54,661 bases of DNA from Bacillota bacterium (GTDB taxonomy: Bacteria; Bacillota; Clostridia; Lachnospirales; Lachnospiraceae): the NCBI GenBank assembly GCA_023663285.1, contig JAMPHT010000015.1, forward strand, positions 1 to 54,661, given 5' to 3'. Positions 1 through 7,091 of this stretch are shown in pieces. The position numbers and the translations under genes were made by a program. The notes below the pieces were generated by a model. It was not told the DNA's origin. It was given only the letters and a program-made list of their open reading frames with translations, and made no database searches. The number at the start of each line of letters is the position of its first letter. The first letter of the stretch is position 1.

Positions 1-32
1 TGGAATCTTTCAGGGTTGCATTACTGTTTGTT

Positions 33-44
33 TGTCAAAGAACA
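33..44 (-). promoter_or_regulatory. boxA-like rRNA antitermination site
   Basis: Read on the minus strand this is TGTTCTTTGACA, close to the boxA sequence found in Firmicutes rRNA leaders and spacers (TGTTCTTTGAAA type). It lies downstream of the two minus-strand promoters at 115-143 and 210-238. Its position between strong tandem promoters and the left edge suggests an rRNA operon that begins just outside the window. The rRNA gene itself is not visible here. Confidence 0.5.
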
Positions 45-114
45 AAATCTCCCGCTTTGCGAGAGCTTGGCGCTTTTGCCTTAGCTGCCGACCATCTTTG
101 GCCGCAACTCAATT

Positions 115-143
115 ATCATATCATGGGTATTTCTTTTTGTCAA
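115..143 (-). promoter_or_regulatory. Strong sigma-A promoter, proximal of a tandem pair (rRNA-type)
   Basis: On the minus strand the -35 box is TTGACA (138-143) and the -10 box is TATGAT (115-120), with an exact 17-nt spacer. Transcription would run left, through the boxA-like site, and leave the window. No ORF with a credible start lies in its path, which fits a stable-RNA operon. Confidence 0.7.
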
Positions 144-209
144 CAATTTTTTTAAAATTACAAAAAATATGTTACCCAAAAGCGCCGCCACTTTTAACGG
201 TGGAACTTT

Positions 210-238
210 ATAGTAGCCTAACTTTCTTCATTTGTCAA
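210..238 (-). promoter_or_regulatory. Strong sigma-A promoter, distal of a tandem pair (rRNA-type)
   Basis: On the minus strand, TTGACA (233-238), 17 nt, then TACTAT (210-215). It is 95 bp upstream of the second consensus promoter, and both point out of the left edge. Tandem consensus promoters about 90-100 bp apart are typical of Firmicutes rRNA operons. That assignment is inference; the boxes are seen directly. Confidence 0.65.
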
Positions 239-290
239 TATTTTATTGCGGGTTTTTTATAAAAAAAATTACCAAAACCACCGCTTCCCC

Positions 291-319
291 TTGAAAAGAA
301 AATGAAATGATGCTACACT
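291..319 (+). promoter_or_regulatory. Promoter of the erm-remnant leader
   Basis: TTGAAA (291-296), a 17-nt spacer, then TACACT (314-319). It points toward the leader peptide at 350 and the methyltransferase remnant at 758. The transcript would carry a roughly 430-nt leader, unusually long and full of hairpins, as in attenuation-controlled ribosome-protection and methylase genes. Confidence 0.55.
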
Positions 320-349
320 GAACTCAGATTACAGATAGAAAGGTGGCTT

Positions 350-448
350 ATGTGTGTTAGCAATTCGTATTCGCTGATCAGGCAGTCAATAACCCCGCTG
401 CAAGCAACGGGCATGGAATTTGAAGCGCTGCAAACAGCGGGGTATTGA
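350..448 (+). CDS. Putative 32-residue leader peptide of an attenuated erm gene
   Basis: This short ORF starts MCVSNSYSLIRQ and ends QTAGY, with AAGGTGG placed three bases before the ATG. It lies between the promoter at 291-319 and the terminator-like hairpins at 607-636 and 691-720. Inducible macrolide-resistance methylases are commonly preceded by a small ORF whose ribosome stalling or translation rate controls read-through. The ORF's 3' half is part of an inverted repeat (CCCCGCTG near 392-399 with CAGCGGGG near 435-442), so its translation would change leader folding. The assignment rests on position and RBS; I do not recognise the peptide sequence. Confidence 0.4.
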   Translation: MCVSNSYSLIRQSITPLQATGMEFEALQTAGY

Positions 449-606
449 CCCTCGCGGCATTCGCCAAGTCAGCTTGCTGACTTTATGTCCTATGCAAGCA
501 TGGCCGTTTGGCTCATTGCTCGCGGGAATAAAAAGGCAGTTGATTCTTCTCATGGAAATGGGCTTTTTTTGTGTGCGAATACACCTAATACACAGGCTTA
601 CCGGAT

Positions 607-636
607 AAAGAAGGACAGGGTTTGCCCTGCTTCTTT
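607..636 (+). terminator. Leader stem-loop ahead of the erm remnant
   Basis: AAAGAAG plus CAGGG pairs with CCCTG plus CTTCTTT around a TTTG loop, giving a 12-bp stem with a 2-nt bulge. It is followed by an AT-rich stretch without a clean U-run. It may act as an anti-terminator or pause hairpin in the long leader. Confidence 0.4.
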
Positions 637-673
637 ATTCTATATGTTATATTGTATGCTATATATGCAGCCT

Positions 674-720
674 GCAGGAAACGCTCATTTCAGGAGTATC
701 TCCTGCATTTTTATTGCCTT
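674..720 (+). terminator. Attenuator: mutually exclusive hairpins with U-rich tail
   Basis: CAGGAG (691-696), TAT, CTCCTG (700-705) form a tight hairpin followed by a T-rich tail ending in TTTTTT. The upstream segment GCAGGA (674-679) can pair instead with TCCTGC (701-706), so two alternative structures compete. This is the layout expected of a transcription attenuator. It ends just before the RBS AGGAGGTG (741-748) and start codon (758) of the methyltransferase remnant. Confidence 0.5.
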
Positions 721-757
721 TTTTAACGTGATGAAAATACAGGAGGTGCTATTATTA

Positions 758-1386
758 ATGAAAAGAGCGGGAAAAACAGACGGCTCATTCAATCTGACAA
801 ATTCACAAAATTTTATAACGAACTCAAGACTGCTCCAACGGATCGTAAATATGAGTAGCATTACCAAAAAGGATACGGCGGGGATTTTCTCAAACAATCG
901 CTGCCTGCAAAGGGGGCGTACAAGGTATTTGCAAACATACCTTATTTTATCACCACACAGATTTTGGACAAATTAACCGGCTCACCCAACCCGCCCACGG
1001 ATATGTGGCTGATCATGGAAAAGGGTGCGGCAAAGCGTTTTCTGGGGATACCGAAGGAGACCAAAAAATCACTGCTGCTCAAGGTCAACTGGGATATAAA
1101 AATACTTTATCACTTTGATCGGTATGATTTCCATCCCGTACCCAGGGTAGATTCCGTTCTGCTCTACCTGGCGCGAAAACCGGTTCCCGATCTGACAAAG
1201 AAAGAACTGGCTTCCTTTGAAAGATTTATTGATCGCTCCCTGCGCTGCGGCTTTGCCGGAAACGCGGGCCTGCTGCATGGCATCTCCCGCAGGATTACGG
1301 CCACCTTTGAAAGCAAAAGAGATGCCTGGTTTTCAGACATCTCTCATTCTTCTGGCAGATTTGCTAACGGAGAAAGAGGGATTTGA
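758..1386 (+). pseudogene. Decayed erm-type 23S rRNA adenine methyltransferase
   Basis: The intact gene would have dimethylated A2058 of 23S rRNA and conferred macrolide resistance. The N-terminal part (from ATG 758, RBS AGGAGGTG) reads SQNFITNSRLLQRIVN, the typical Erm/KsgA start. After KKDTA the frame continues as nonsense to a stop at 974-976. In another frame, from about 919, the sequence reads YKVFANIPYFITT, the motif IV region with its conserved NIPY, and continues through HPVPRVDSVLL, also Erm-like. The SAM-binding segment (motif I, E-x-G-x-G) between the two parts is missing, about 65 codons by comparison with known Erm proteins. The last codons run into the 3' end of tRNA-Ser. Internal deletion plus frameshift make a functional enzyme very unlikely. 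The exact Erm class is not clear. Confidence 0.75.
1318..1344 (-). terminator. Putative terminator after tRNA-Ser
   Basis: On the minus strand AGAGATG pairs with CATCTCT around a 13-nt loop, and TTTTGC follows. It lies 24 bp past the 3' end of tRNA-Ser. The stem is 7 bp and the U-run short, so the call is moderate. It also lies inside the erm-remnant frame on the other strand. Confidence 0.4.
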
Positions 1387-1455
1387 ACCCTCGCGCCGGT
1401 TGCCCGACCTACACCCTTAGCAGGGGCGCCTCTTCGGCCTCTTGAGTATTTCTCC
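1368..1455 (-). tRNA. tRNA-Ser (anticodon GCU)
   Basis: The minus strand folds as a class II tRNA of about 88 nt. The acceptor 5' side GGAGAAA pairs with TTTCTCC. The anticodon loop reads CTGCTAA (anticodon GCT), there is a long variable arm (GTCGGGCAACCGGC region), and the T-loop is GGTTCAAATCC. The discriminator is G, and CCA is not encoded (GTTA follows). The long variable arm and GCT anticodon identify tRNA-Ser reading AGC/AGU. A consensus promoter at 1520-1548 lies upstream. The 3' end abuts the erm remnant, and tRNA 3' ends are a common integration target. Confidence 0.93.
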
Positions 1456-1519
1456 ACAATCCGAACTGCGACACTGCCAATATTGAATTGCCGCGCCTGC
1501 GATTCACGACGCAAGAATT

Positions 1520-1548
1520 ATTATACCTAAGCCTGCCGCATCTGTCAA
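1520..1548 (-). promoter_or_regulatory. Consensus promoter of tRNA-Ser
   Basis: On the minus strand, TTGACA (1543-1548), exactly 17 nt, then TATAAT (1520-1525). Both boxes match consensus fully. The start point would fall near 1513, about 58 nt before the tRNA 5' end. Such perfect promoters are typical of stable-RNA genes. Confidence 0.8.
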
Positions 1549-1584
1549 TCATTTTTTCGGATGTTTTCAGCATTTCCAATATGC

Positions 1585-2142
1585 TCACATTTCAAAAACT
1601 TCTCCAATATCCGACACGGATTTATACAGATCATTGCCCTCCGCGTCCGCCACTACGATAACCGGGAAATCCTTTACCTCCAATTTCCGGATCGCCTCCG
1701 TCCCCAAGTCGTCATATGCAATCACCTCAGAGGAGACAATGGATTTTGAAAGCAGGGCTCCTGCTCCGCCGACAGCGGCAAAATAAACCGCGCCGTTTCT
1801 CACGATTGCATCCAGAACATCACGGCTTCTCTTCCCTTTCCCAATCATTCCCTTCAGGCCAAGATCCAACATGGCCGGAGTATACTTGTCCATTCTGCCG
1901 GACGTAGTAGGTCCGGCGGAGCCGATAGGCCTTCCGGGTCTTGCCGGAGAAGGCCCCATATAATAAATGACATTATTTTCCAGTTCCAGGGGAAGCTGCT
2001 CCCCCCGCTCCATGGCCTCATACATCCTCTTATGGGCAGCGTCTCTGGCCGTGTAGATCGTTCCGGTCAGATACACATAATCTCCTGCCTTCAGTTCCGC
2101 TGCTGTTTTCTCCGTCAAGGGCACATTTATATGCTTTTCCAT
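1585..2142 (-). CDS. fumB: Fumarate hydratase class I, beta subunit
   Basis: This is the C-terminal-type subunit (about 185 residues) of the two-subunit iron-sulfur fumarase, which interconverts fumarate and malate in the cytoplasm. It contains the family segments AGDYVYLTGTIYTARDAAHKR, GPTTSGRMD and GKGKRS, and a C-terminal FPVIVVADAEGNDLY region. The frame is open upstream to 2319, but family N-termini begin at the equivalent of MEKHINVPLTE, so ATG 2142 is preferred, with AAAAGGA just upstream. It follows fumA after a 181-bp gap, wide for this pair. The name denotes the beta subunit, not E. coli FumB. Tartrate dehydratase beta is the main alternative. Confidence 0.9.
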   Translation of the reverse strand: MEKHINVPLTEKTAAELKAGDYVYLTGTIYTARDAAHKRMYEAMERGEQLPLELENNVIYYMGPSPARPGRPIGSAGPTTSGRMDKYTPAMLDLGLKGMIGKGKRSRDVLDAIVRNGAVYFAAVGGAGALLSKSIVSSEVIAYDDLGTEAIRKLEVKDFPVIVVADAEGNDLYKSVSDIGEVFEM

Positions 2143-2323
2143 ATTTTCGTTCCTTTTCATTCCGCTTCCGGCCACGGCACAAATATCAAGCCGCAAAAAC
2201 ATTATTTTGCATTCTTTCACGCGAAAATCGGACGCAGTCAGCTTCTCCCCTTTCAATGAAGAAGCTGCGCAAAGTGCAAAATCGCCCGGCGTAATCTTGC
2301 ATTTAGCGAATTTCCTCACATTG
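2143..2323 (-). other. 181-bp gap between fumA and fumB with local dyads
   Basis: No stop codon interrupts the fumB frame here up to 2319, but the 59 codons look unlike the family. The gap contains dyads on the minus strand, for example CAGCTTCT pairing with AGAAGCTG, and TGCAA with TTGCA. No promoter with good spacing was found. It may be an intercistronic RNA structure or simply an unusually long spacer. Confidence 0.3.
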
Positions 2324-3166
2324 TCATAATAAGCGCGTCACATGGCGGTTTACATGACAGCAGATATTGACCGCCACAGGCAGCCCCGCAATATGTGTGG
2401 GATATGTATTGATATTGACCGCAAGCGCAGTAGTGCTTCCGCCCAACCCGCCGGGACCGATGCCTGAGGCATTGATCTTTTCCAGCAGTTCCTGCTCAAG
2501 CTCTCTCACATAGGGAATATCCGATGGTTCATTTACGGGCCTGGTCAACGCCTTCTTCGCCAACAGCGCACACTTTTCAAAGGTGCCGCCGATTCCCACT
2601 CCCACCACCATGGGCGGGCAGGCGTTGGGCCCGGCAGCCTTCACTGCCGTCAGCACAGCTTCCTTTACACCCGCAATACCGTCCGCCGGTTTCAGCATAA
2701 ATACCCTGCTCATATTCTCGCTTCCGAAGCCTTTAGGAGCTACGGTCACCTTCACCCTGTCACCGGGCACGATCTCATAATGGATCACTGCGGGCGTGTT
2801 ATCCTTTGTATTATCCCGAATCAAAGGATCCTTTACAACAGACTTGCGCAGATAGCCTTCTGTGTAGCCCTGCCGCACTCCTTCGTGGACAGCGTCCTCC
2901 AGAACCCCCCCTTCAAAGTGTACCTCCTGCCCAATCTCCAGAAAAATCACCGCCATACCTGTATCCTGACAGATAGGAATCATATCCTGCCCGGCGATCT
3001 CCAGATTCTCCTGGAGTTGATCCAGGATCTGCTTCCCCAGAGAGGACTTTTCCGTCTCCGCCGCACATTTCATGGCGCATTTCATGTCCTCCGACAGGAA
3101 ATGATTGGCTTCTATGCACATTTCCCGCACATTCCCGGTTATCTCACTTACGTTTATCGTCCGCAT
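2324..3166 (-). CDS. fumA: Fumarate hydratase class I, alpha subunit
   Basis: This is the iron-sulfur subunit (280 residues, normal length) of the two-part class I fumarase. Candidate [4Fe-4S] ligands are C66 in CQDTG, C183 in GPNACPP and C269/C270 near the C-terminus (VNICCHVNRH). The glycine-rich GIGPGGLGGSTTALAV segment is characteristic. The ATG follows GGAG closely, and the HIT-family stop codon is immediately adjacent (TAG then ATG), so it is translated as part of the rhomboid-to-fumB operon. Class I enzymes are oxygen-sensitive, fitting an anaerobe. L-tartrate dehydratase alpha is a close relative, but the paired beta subunit and overall motifs favour fumarase. Confidence 0.92.
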   Translation of the reverse strand: MRTINVSEITGNVREMCIEANHFLSEDMKCAMKCAAETEKSSLGKQILDQLQENLEIAGQDMIPICQDTGMAVIFLEIGQEVHFEGGVLEDAVHEGVRQGYTEGYLRKSVVKDPLIRDNTKDNTPAVIHYEIVPGDRVKVTVAPKGFGSENMSRVFMLKPADGIAGVKEAVLTAVKAAGPNACPPMVVGVGIGGTFEKCALLAKKALTRPVNEPSDIPYVRELEQELLEKINASGIGPGGLGGSTTALAVNINTYPTHIAGLPVAVNICCHVNRHVTRLL

Positions 3167-3577
3167 CTACTCCGTAATTTCCTTTCTTACGGCTTTCAGT
3201 TCCTCCCCGGAAGGCTCGGAGGGGACCCAGTTGATCTTTTGCCCGTCCCCTTTATATCTGGGTATCAGATGCAGATGGAAATGGGCTACGGTCTGCCCCG
3301 CCGTCTCGCCGTTATTCTGCACCAGATTCAGACCGTCACAATGAAGCTTGTCCCTAAAGCACAGCGCCATTTTCTTTGCCAGCTTCATTGTCTCCGCCGC
3401 CGTCTCATCCGGCAGCTCATAGAGATTCGCCGCGTGATCCTTCGGCAGGATCAATGCGTGCCCCTTTGTGGCCGGTCCCAAATCAAGGATCACCCTGAAA
3501 CGTTCATCCTCATATAACGTTTCGGAGGGTATCTCTCCCGCAGCTATCTTACAAAAAATGCAATCCTCTTTCTTCAT
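3167..3577 (-). CDS. HIT family purine nucleotide hydrolase (HinT-like)
   Basis: A 136-residue histidine-triad protein. The signature HFHLHLIPR has histidines at 99, 101 and 103, and H101 would be the nucleophile. The N-terminus carries a CxxC pair (C6, C9), a zinc site common in Firmicutes HIT proteins. Family members hydrolyse nucleoside phosphoramidates and adenylated lysine in the cytosol. The ATG overlaps the TGA of the upstream flavodoxin gene (ATGA) and the stop touches the fumA start, so the gene is translationally coupled in an operon. The physiological substrate cannot be inferred from this context. Confidence 0.9.
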   Translation of the reverse strand: MKKEDCIFCKIAAGEIPSETLYEDERFRVILDLGPATKGHALILPKDHAANLYELPDETAAETMKLAKKMALCFRDKLHCDGLNLVQNNGETAGQTVAHFHLHLIPRYKGDGQKINWVPSEPSGEELKAVRKEITE

Positions 3578-4590
3578 CCTTCACCACCTGCCTTTTTTTC
3601 TTCAAACACAAACAACTGGTCCAGGGTTCTCAGCACTCTGAAATCTCCCTTTGTTTTCATGGCCCCTGACATAAACGCCCTCTGAAAGGTCATTCTTCCG
3701 GTGACGATCTCTTCCATGGCAGCGCGGGTAAGCTGCATCTCCACATCAGCCTGTTCCACGCTTCCGTAATAGCACTCCATCTTCGGGCCGTCCACCTCTA
3801 TGATCAGCTTTTTCTTTTTCTCCTCTATATTAACGGAATATATGGCCGTAAAACCCGCCTGTGGATTGAAATGTCGGCGGAGCATTCCCAGATATTCTTC
3901 CTCACTGTCCGCTCCCTCTTCGCTCAGCATATCCCGAAACAGGCTGGTCAGTTCCTGTATATCCTGCTTCTGCCGCTGTACATAACTGTCGTCCGACACA
4001 TACTGAGACAGCTGTTCCGTCTCCTGGGGCGTCAGATCATTTTGCTTCGGCACTGCGATTTTCTGCTTTACCGCCTGGCTGCTGGCAGGAAAACAACTCA
4101 CCTTCTGATTGATCGTCCTGTACAGGTTTTCCGCCTTTCTCTCAATGATCCTGGTATACTGCTCATTCATCTCCAGCATGACCGTGTTCTCGATATAGCC
4201 GCACAGCCCGCTGCAGGGCAGCCCGCCCAGAATCTCCCATGCGGTCTCAAGATTCAGCTTACCGTGCCGCTCGCCATACGTTGTTGACATAACTACCGGA
4301 CACATATAGATCTTTGAAATTTTTTCCTTATCTCCGAACAGCCAGCAGGAATCCAGAAACTGCTGCATATATCCGCCCACGCCGTACCACTCCACTGTGG
4401 ATGCGAGAATGATCCCATCCGCCTCCTTCAGCGTCTGCGGAAGAGTGGGTATCGTACTCTTGCACTCGTACAGATTATAACGGGTCACATGGACGCGAAG
4501 CTCCTCCAGGATCTCCTGCATCTTGTTGATAACAAATAGTGTAGGGTCGTCGATCAGTCCTCTTCCCCCATAATAAATATTAATATTCAA
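3574..4590 (-). CDS. Flavodoxin/NADPH-dependent FMN reductase-type protein with C-terminal SCP2-like domain
   Basis: The first about 170 residues look like a flavodoxin-fold reductase: NINIYYGGRG at the start, then GIILASTVEWYGVGGYMQQFLD, the flavin-binding loop region, and an internal GLCGYIEN. The last about 100 residues (from FNPQAGFTAIYSVNIEE to the end) resemble a sterol-carrier SCP2 domain, including MTFQRAFMSGAMKTKGDF. I start it at the TTG at 4590, which has AGGAGGT seven bases upstream; the longer frame would overlap the rhomboid gene and add atypical residues. It sits 11 bp after the rhomboid stop and overlaps the HIT start by 4 bp. The substrate is unknown. Confidence 0.75.
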   Translation of the reverse strand: MNINIYYGGRGLIDDPTLFVINKMQEILEELRVHVTRYNLYECKSTIPTLPQTLKEADGIILASTVEWYGVGGYMQQFLDSCWLFGDKEKISKIYMCPVVMSTTYGERHGKLNLETAWEILGGLPCSGLCGYIENTVMLEMNEQYTRIIERKAENLYRTINQKVSCFPASSQAVKQKIAVPKQNDLTPQETEQLSQYVSDDSYVQRQKQDIQELTSLFRDMLSEEGADSEEEYLGMLRRHFNPQAGFTAIYSVNIEEKKKKLIIEVDGPKMECYYGSVEQADVEMQLTRAAMEEIVTGRMTFQRAFMSGAMKTKGDFRVLRTLDQLFVFEEKKAGGEG

Positions 4591-4601
4591 ATCCGCACCT
4601 C

Positions 4602-5195
4602 CTACTGCCCTCTCCTGCGCTTTGCCCGCCGCAAAACACATATGATGCACCCGACCAGGAAACCGGTCGCCAGGCCGCCCACATGAGCCGCATTATCAAT
4701 ATTTTCCCCGTTGAAACCATTATATAACGAAAGCAGAATCATCAGCATGACCCTGGTCGGCGTCACCGTCGGCATTTTTCTGTCTGAGAAAAACACCATG
4801 GCCAGCAGAACACCGTCCAGGCCAAACACCGCGCCGCTTGCCCCGATAGAAGCGGATGTATCATGATTCATTGCCTTGACAAAAAGAGATACCAGATTCC
4901 CGCCGATTCCTGACAGAAAATACGACAGGGCATAACAGCCGTGTCCTATCTCCTTTTCTATCATAGCCCCCAGGAAAAAAAGTATCAGCATATTGTTGAA
5001 AATATGAGAGATCCCGCTATGCAGAAACATGGACCACAAAATACGGCCATACTCATGATTTGCCGTCACATCAATGACATTCAGATCTCCCAGCCGATAC
5101 AGGCGGTTGCCCATAAATATACATAAAATGTACACTATGATATTGACAGCCACAAGCGCTCCGCTGACAATCGGCAATTCCTTCCATCTTCTCAA
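4602..5195 (-). CDS. Rhomboid family intramembrane serine protease
   Basis: A 197-residue six-helix membrane protein that should cleave transmembrane substrates within the bilayer. The catalytic serine is S120 in GASGAVFG and the histidine is H171 in AAHVGGLATGF; the HxxxN element HIFNN also matches the family. The start is a TTG preceded by GAGGTG at seven bases, because no ATG fits the membrane N-terminus. It is the first gene of the operon leading to fumB. No substrate is suggested by the neighbours, although the Tad pilus operon ends 77 bp upstream. Confidence 0.9.
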   Translation of the reverse strand: MRRWKELPIVSGALVAVNIIVYILCIFMGNRLYRLGDLNVIDVTANHEYGRILWSMFLHSGISHIFNNMLILFFLGAMIEKEIGHGCYALSYFLSGIGGNLVSLFVKAMNHDTSASIGASGAVFGLDGVLLAMVFFSDRKMPTVTPTRVMLMILLSLYNGFNGENIDNAAHVGGLATGFLVGCIICVLRRAKRRRGQ

Positions 5196-5272
5196 CCTTT
5201 GTCACCTCAACACAGTTCCTTCGATTCCGAACAGTTACAGATTAACACAATTCCTCCCGTTTTTCAATCATT

Positions 5273-6445
5273 CTATCTGAAAACCATGATGACTCTCCCC
5301 GTCTTGATCTCATCCTCCTGCTCCAGTTCGCGCCTTTCATAGGGTTGAAGCCGAAGTCCGTTCTTAAATGTGCCGTTGGTGGAATTCAAATCTTCGATGT
5401 AATATTTCTCCTTCTCCTTTACGATTCTCGCATGAAGCCTGCTAACTGACATATCCTCCAATACGATATCCGCTTCCTCCTTTCTTTTCCCGATAGTGGT
5501 AATAGGTCTGTCAATCACCGCCAGTACCTTGCCCTCCGGCGTGCATATCTCTCTTTTTGTCTTTATTTGCTCTCCGCCTTCGATATAAATTGTTTTTCCG
5601 TACTCCTCCCCATACGTCGTCTCCTCCGCCACAGCATATCCCTGCATACGCTCCTGCATATCCTGCCGATAGCTTTCCCGAAGCTCCCTCTCCTTTTTCT
5701 TTGACATAAACATCCCGAAGAAATGCTTGTTTCCCGTTTTCTCCGCCTTTCCGGAGCCTGCTGCTTCCACATGACCCGCTGTTCCTCCAGCGTTTCCTGC
5801 CTCTGCCTGTTCTGCCATTTTTGCAGGACTTCCTGCTCCCGTGAATTCTGCTGACCTTCCGGTATTTCCCTCTTTTTCAGCGCTTCCCTGCCTGTCCGCA
5901 TTTTCCAGTCTCTCTGCGTCCTCAAATATTTTGGTCTGCAGATAAACGTCCCCATTTCTCTCATATTGCTCATACATTTGATAAATACAGGCGGTCAGCG
6001 CCTCATCATTATAGTCGATCTGCTCCACCCAAAATTCCAGCAGCTCCTTAAAACCGCTTTCGCCCTCATAATAGGGATAGTATAGGAAAGAAAATACATT
6101 GCTCTCCAAATCCTGATAAATCTGGTCCGGATGCAAAAGAATATTTTTTCTGTCCAGCAAAAATCGTCCCAACTCCCGTTCAATCTGCCGGAAGCTCCAC
6201 ATAAAACCGGTTATCCATGCCCTGGTGATACAGCGTCCTCCATACAGCTGCCGGATATTCTGTTTTGACGATATATTATAGTACAGATAAGCCGCCCCGT
6301 TGATATAGCGAAGGCTGCAGGGAAGCAGTCCTTTGATGCCGCCTCTGTTCAAGATACAATATTGATATCTCTTTTCCTCCGGCTTTTCCTCCAAAAGAAT
6401 TCTCTCATAGTTGCAATTAAGACTTCTTACAAATTCTGTCTGCAC
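5273..6445 (-). CDS. DUF6382 and FHA domain protein of the Tad locus
   Basis: The protein is about 390 residues. The N-terminal about 170 residues match the type seen in clostridial Tad loci (DUF6382). A low-complexity Ala/Glu/Gly linker follows (about 180-240), then a C-terminal FHA domain. The FHA phosphothreonine-binding residues are recognisable in MSVSRLHARI and LNSTNGTFKNG. FHA domains bind phosphothreonine, so the protein probably couples pilus assembly to a Ser/Thr kinase, though none is in the window. The start is GTG at 6445 with GGAGG six bases upstream. It is the last gene of the Tad operon. Confidence 0.85.
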   Translation of the reverse strand: MQTEFVRSLNCNYERILLEEKPEEKRYQYCILNRGGIKGLLPCSLRYINGAAYLYYNISSKQNIRQLYGGRCITRAWITGFMWSFRQIERELGRFLLDRKNILLHPDQIYQDLESNVFSFLYYPYYEGESGFKELLEFWVEQIDYNDEALTACIYQMYEQYERNGDVYLQTKIFEDAERLENADRQGSAEKEGNTGRSAEFTGAGSPAKMAEQAEAGNAGGTAGHVEAAGSGKAEKTGNKHFFGMFMSKKKERELRESYRQDMQERMQGYAVAEETTYGEEYGKTIYIEGGEQIKTKREICTPEGKVLAVIDRPITTIGKRKEEADIVLEDMSVSRLHARIVKEKEKYYIEDLNSTNGTFKNGLRLQPYERRELEQEDEIKTGRVIMVFR

Positions 6446-6525
6446 CTTTTTCCTCCTCTTAGCTTGTGTTTTGTCTTTATCCTCTCTTGTCTTTTCCTGT
6501 TTTCCTTTTCCGACTTTTCCTTTTC

Positions 6526-6600
6526 AGTTTTGCCTCTTCTGGTTTTACCTTTTCCGGTTTTACCTTTTCCGGTTTTGCCTTTTCCGGTCTCTGCTTTCGG
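6526..6600. repeat. 15-bp minisatellite in a Tad intergenic gap
   Basis: Three near-identical 15-bp units (GGTTTTACCTTTTCC and a GCC variant) occupy 6541-6585, flanked on each side by one degenerate unit. They lie between the stop of the first TadE-like gene (6611) and the start of the FHA gene (6445). A minus-strand frame through the repeat gives Lys-Pro-Glu repeats but starts inside the TadE-like gene in another frame, so I do not call it a gene. Confidence 0.85.
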
Positions 6601-6610
6601 TTATTCACCC

Positions 6611-7090
6611 CTATTGGCCCTTGATCTTTCGATACAGCCGGATATGATCCGCCGGGGAAATGCGCATTGTCTCTCTGAGCACCCCCGCTCCCCACTCATT
6701 CTCTTTCCCGAAAAAATTCCACTCCGGCAGCGGCAGTGTCAGGTATCCTCCGCCTTTTACGCTCACCCTGTCTCCCCTGACCGCGATCTGCAGTTCGTTT
6801 ATTGTCCAGGCCACATACTTATCCATAAATAATTCCGATGCCTTCCGTCGAATGATCGTCTCCAGCTCTGCACTGTTTTCCGCTGTCGCCGTCCCCGCGC
6901 ATAGCGCCAGCATATTCATATCCTGCTCCAGCAGGCATCTGTCATATTGAAAGATAAACAGGAAGATCGTAAAGATCAGCGCCCCCATGACAAACGGCAG
7001 AACCAGCGCAGCTTCCACTGTAAAGTATGCGTTTGCAGGAACGGCTTTCTCCGAGAATATATGCTTCTTCCATAAAAATGTATTTATCAA
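6611..7090 (-). CDS. TadE-like pseudopilin
   Basis: A 159-residue protein with the TadE signature TVEAALVLPFVMGALIFTIFLF, a hydrophobic helix preceded by a short basic segment, and a small extracytoplasmic remainder. TadE-type pseudopilins are processed by the prepilin peptidase and support assembly of the Flp pilus. The start is TTG at 7090 with GGAGG five bases upstream, one base after the stop of the peptidase gene. A second TadE-like gene lies upstream at 7805-8743. Confidence 0.8.
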   Translation of the reverse strand: MINTFLWKKHIFSEKAVPANAYFTVEAALVLPFVMGALIFTIFLFIFQYDRCLLEQDMNMLALCAGTATAENSAELETIIRRKASELFMDKYVAWTINELQIAVRGDRVSVKGGGYLTLPLPEWNFFGKENEWGAGVLRETMRISPADHIRLYRKIKGQ

Positions 7091-7091
7091 T

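Noticed and set aside
32-262. 76-codon ORF at the left edge
   Set aside because: It runs across two minus-strand promoters in low-complexity AT-rich DNA and lacks an RBS.
485-976. 163-codon plus-strand ORF
   Set aside because: Only its last part, from ATG 758, resembles Erm. The upstream part is the hairpin-rich leader read through, with no family match or RBS at 485.
2780-3517. 245-codon plus ORF
   Set aside because: Antisense of fumA and the HIT gene, both of which have clear catalytic motifs.
6477-6695. Minus ORF with Lys-Pro-Glu repeats
   Set aside because: It begins inside the TadE-like gene in another frame and consists mainly of the translated 15-bp repeat.
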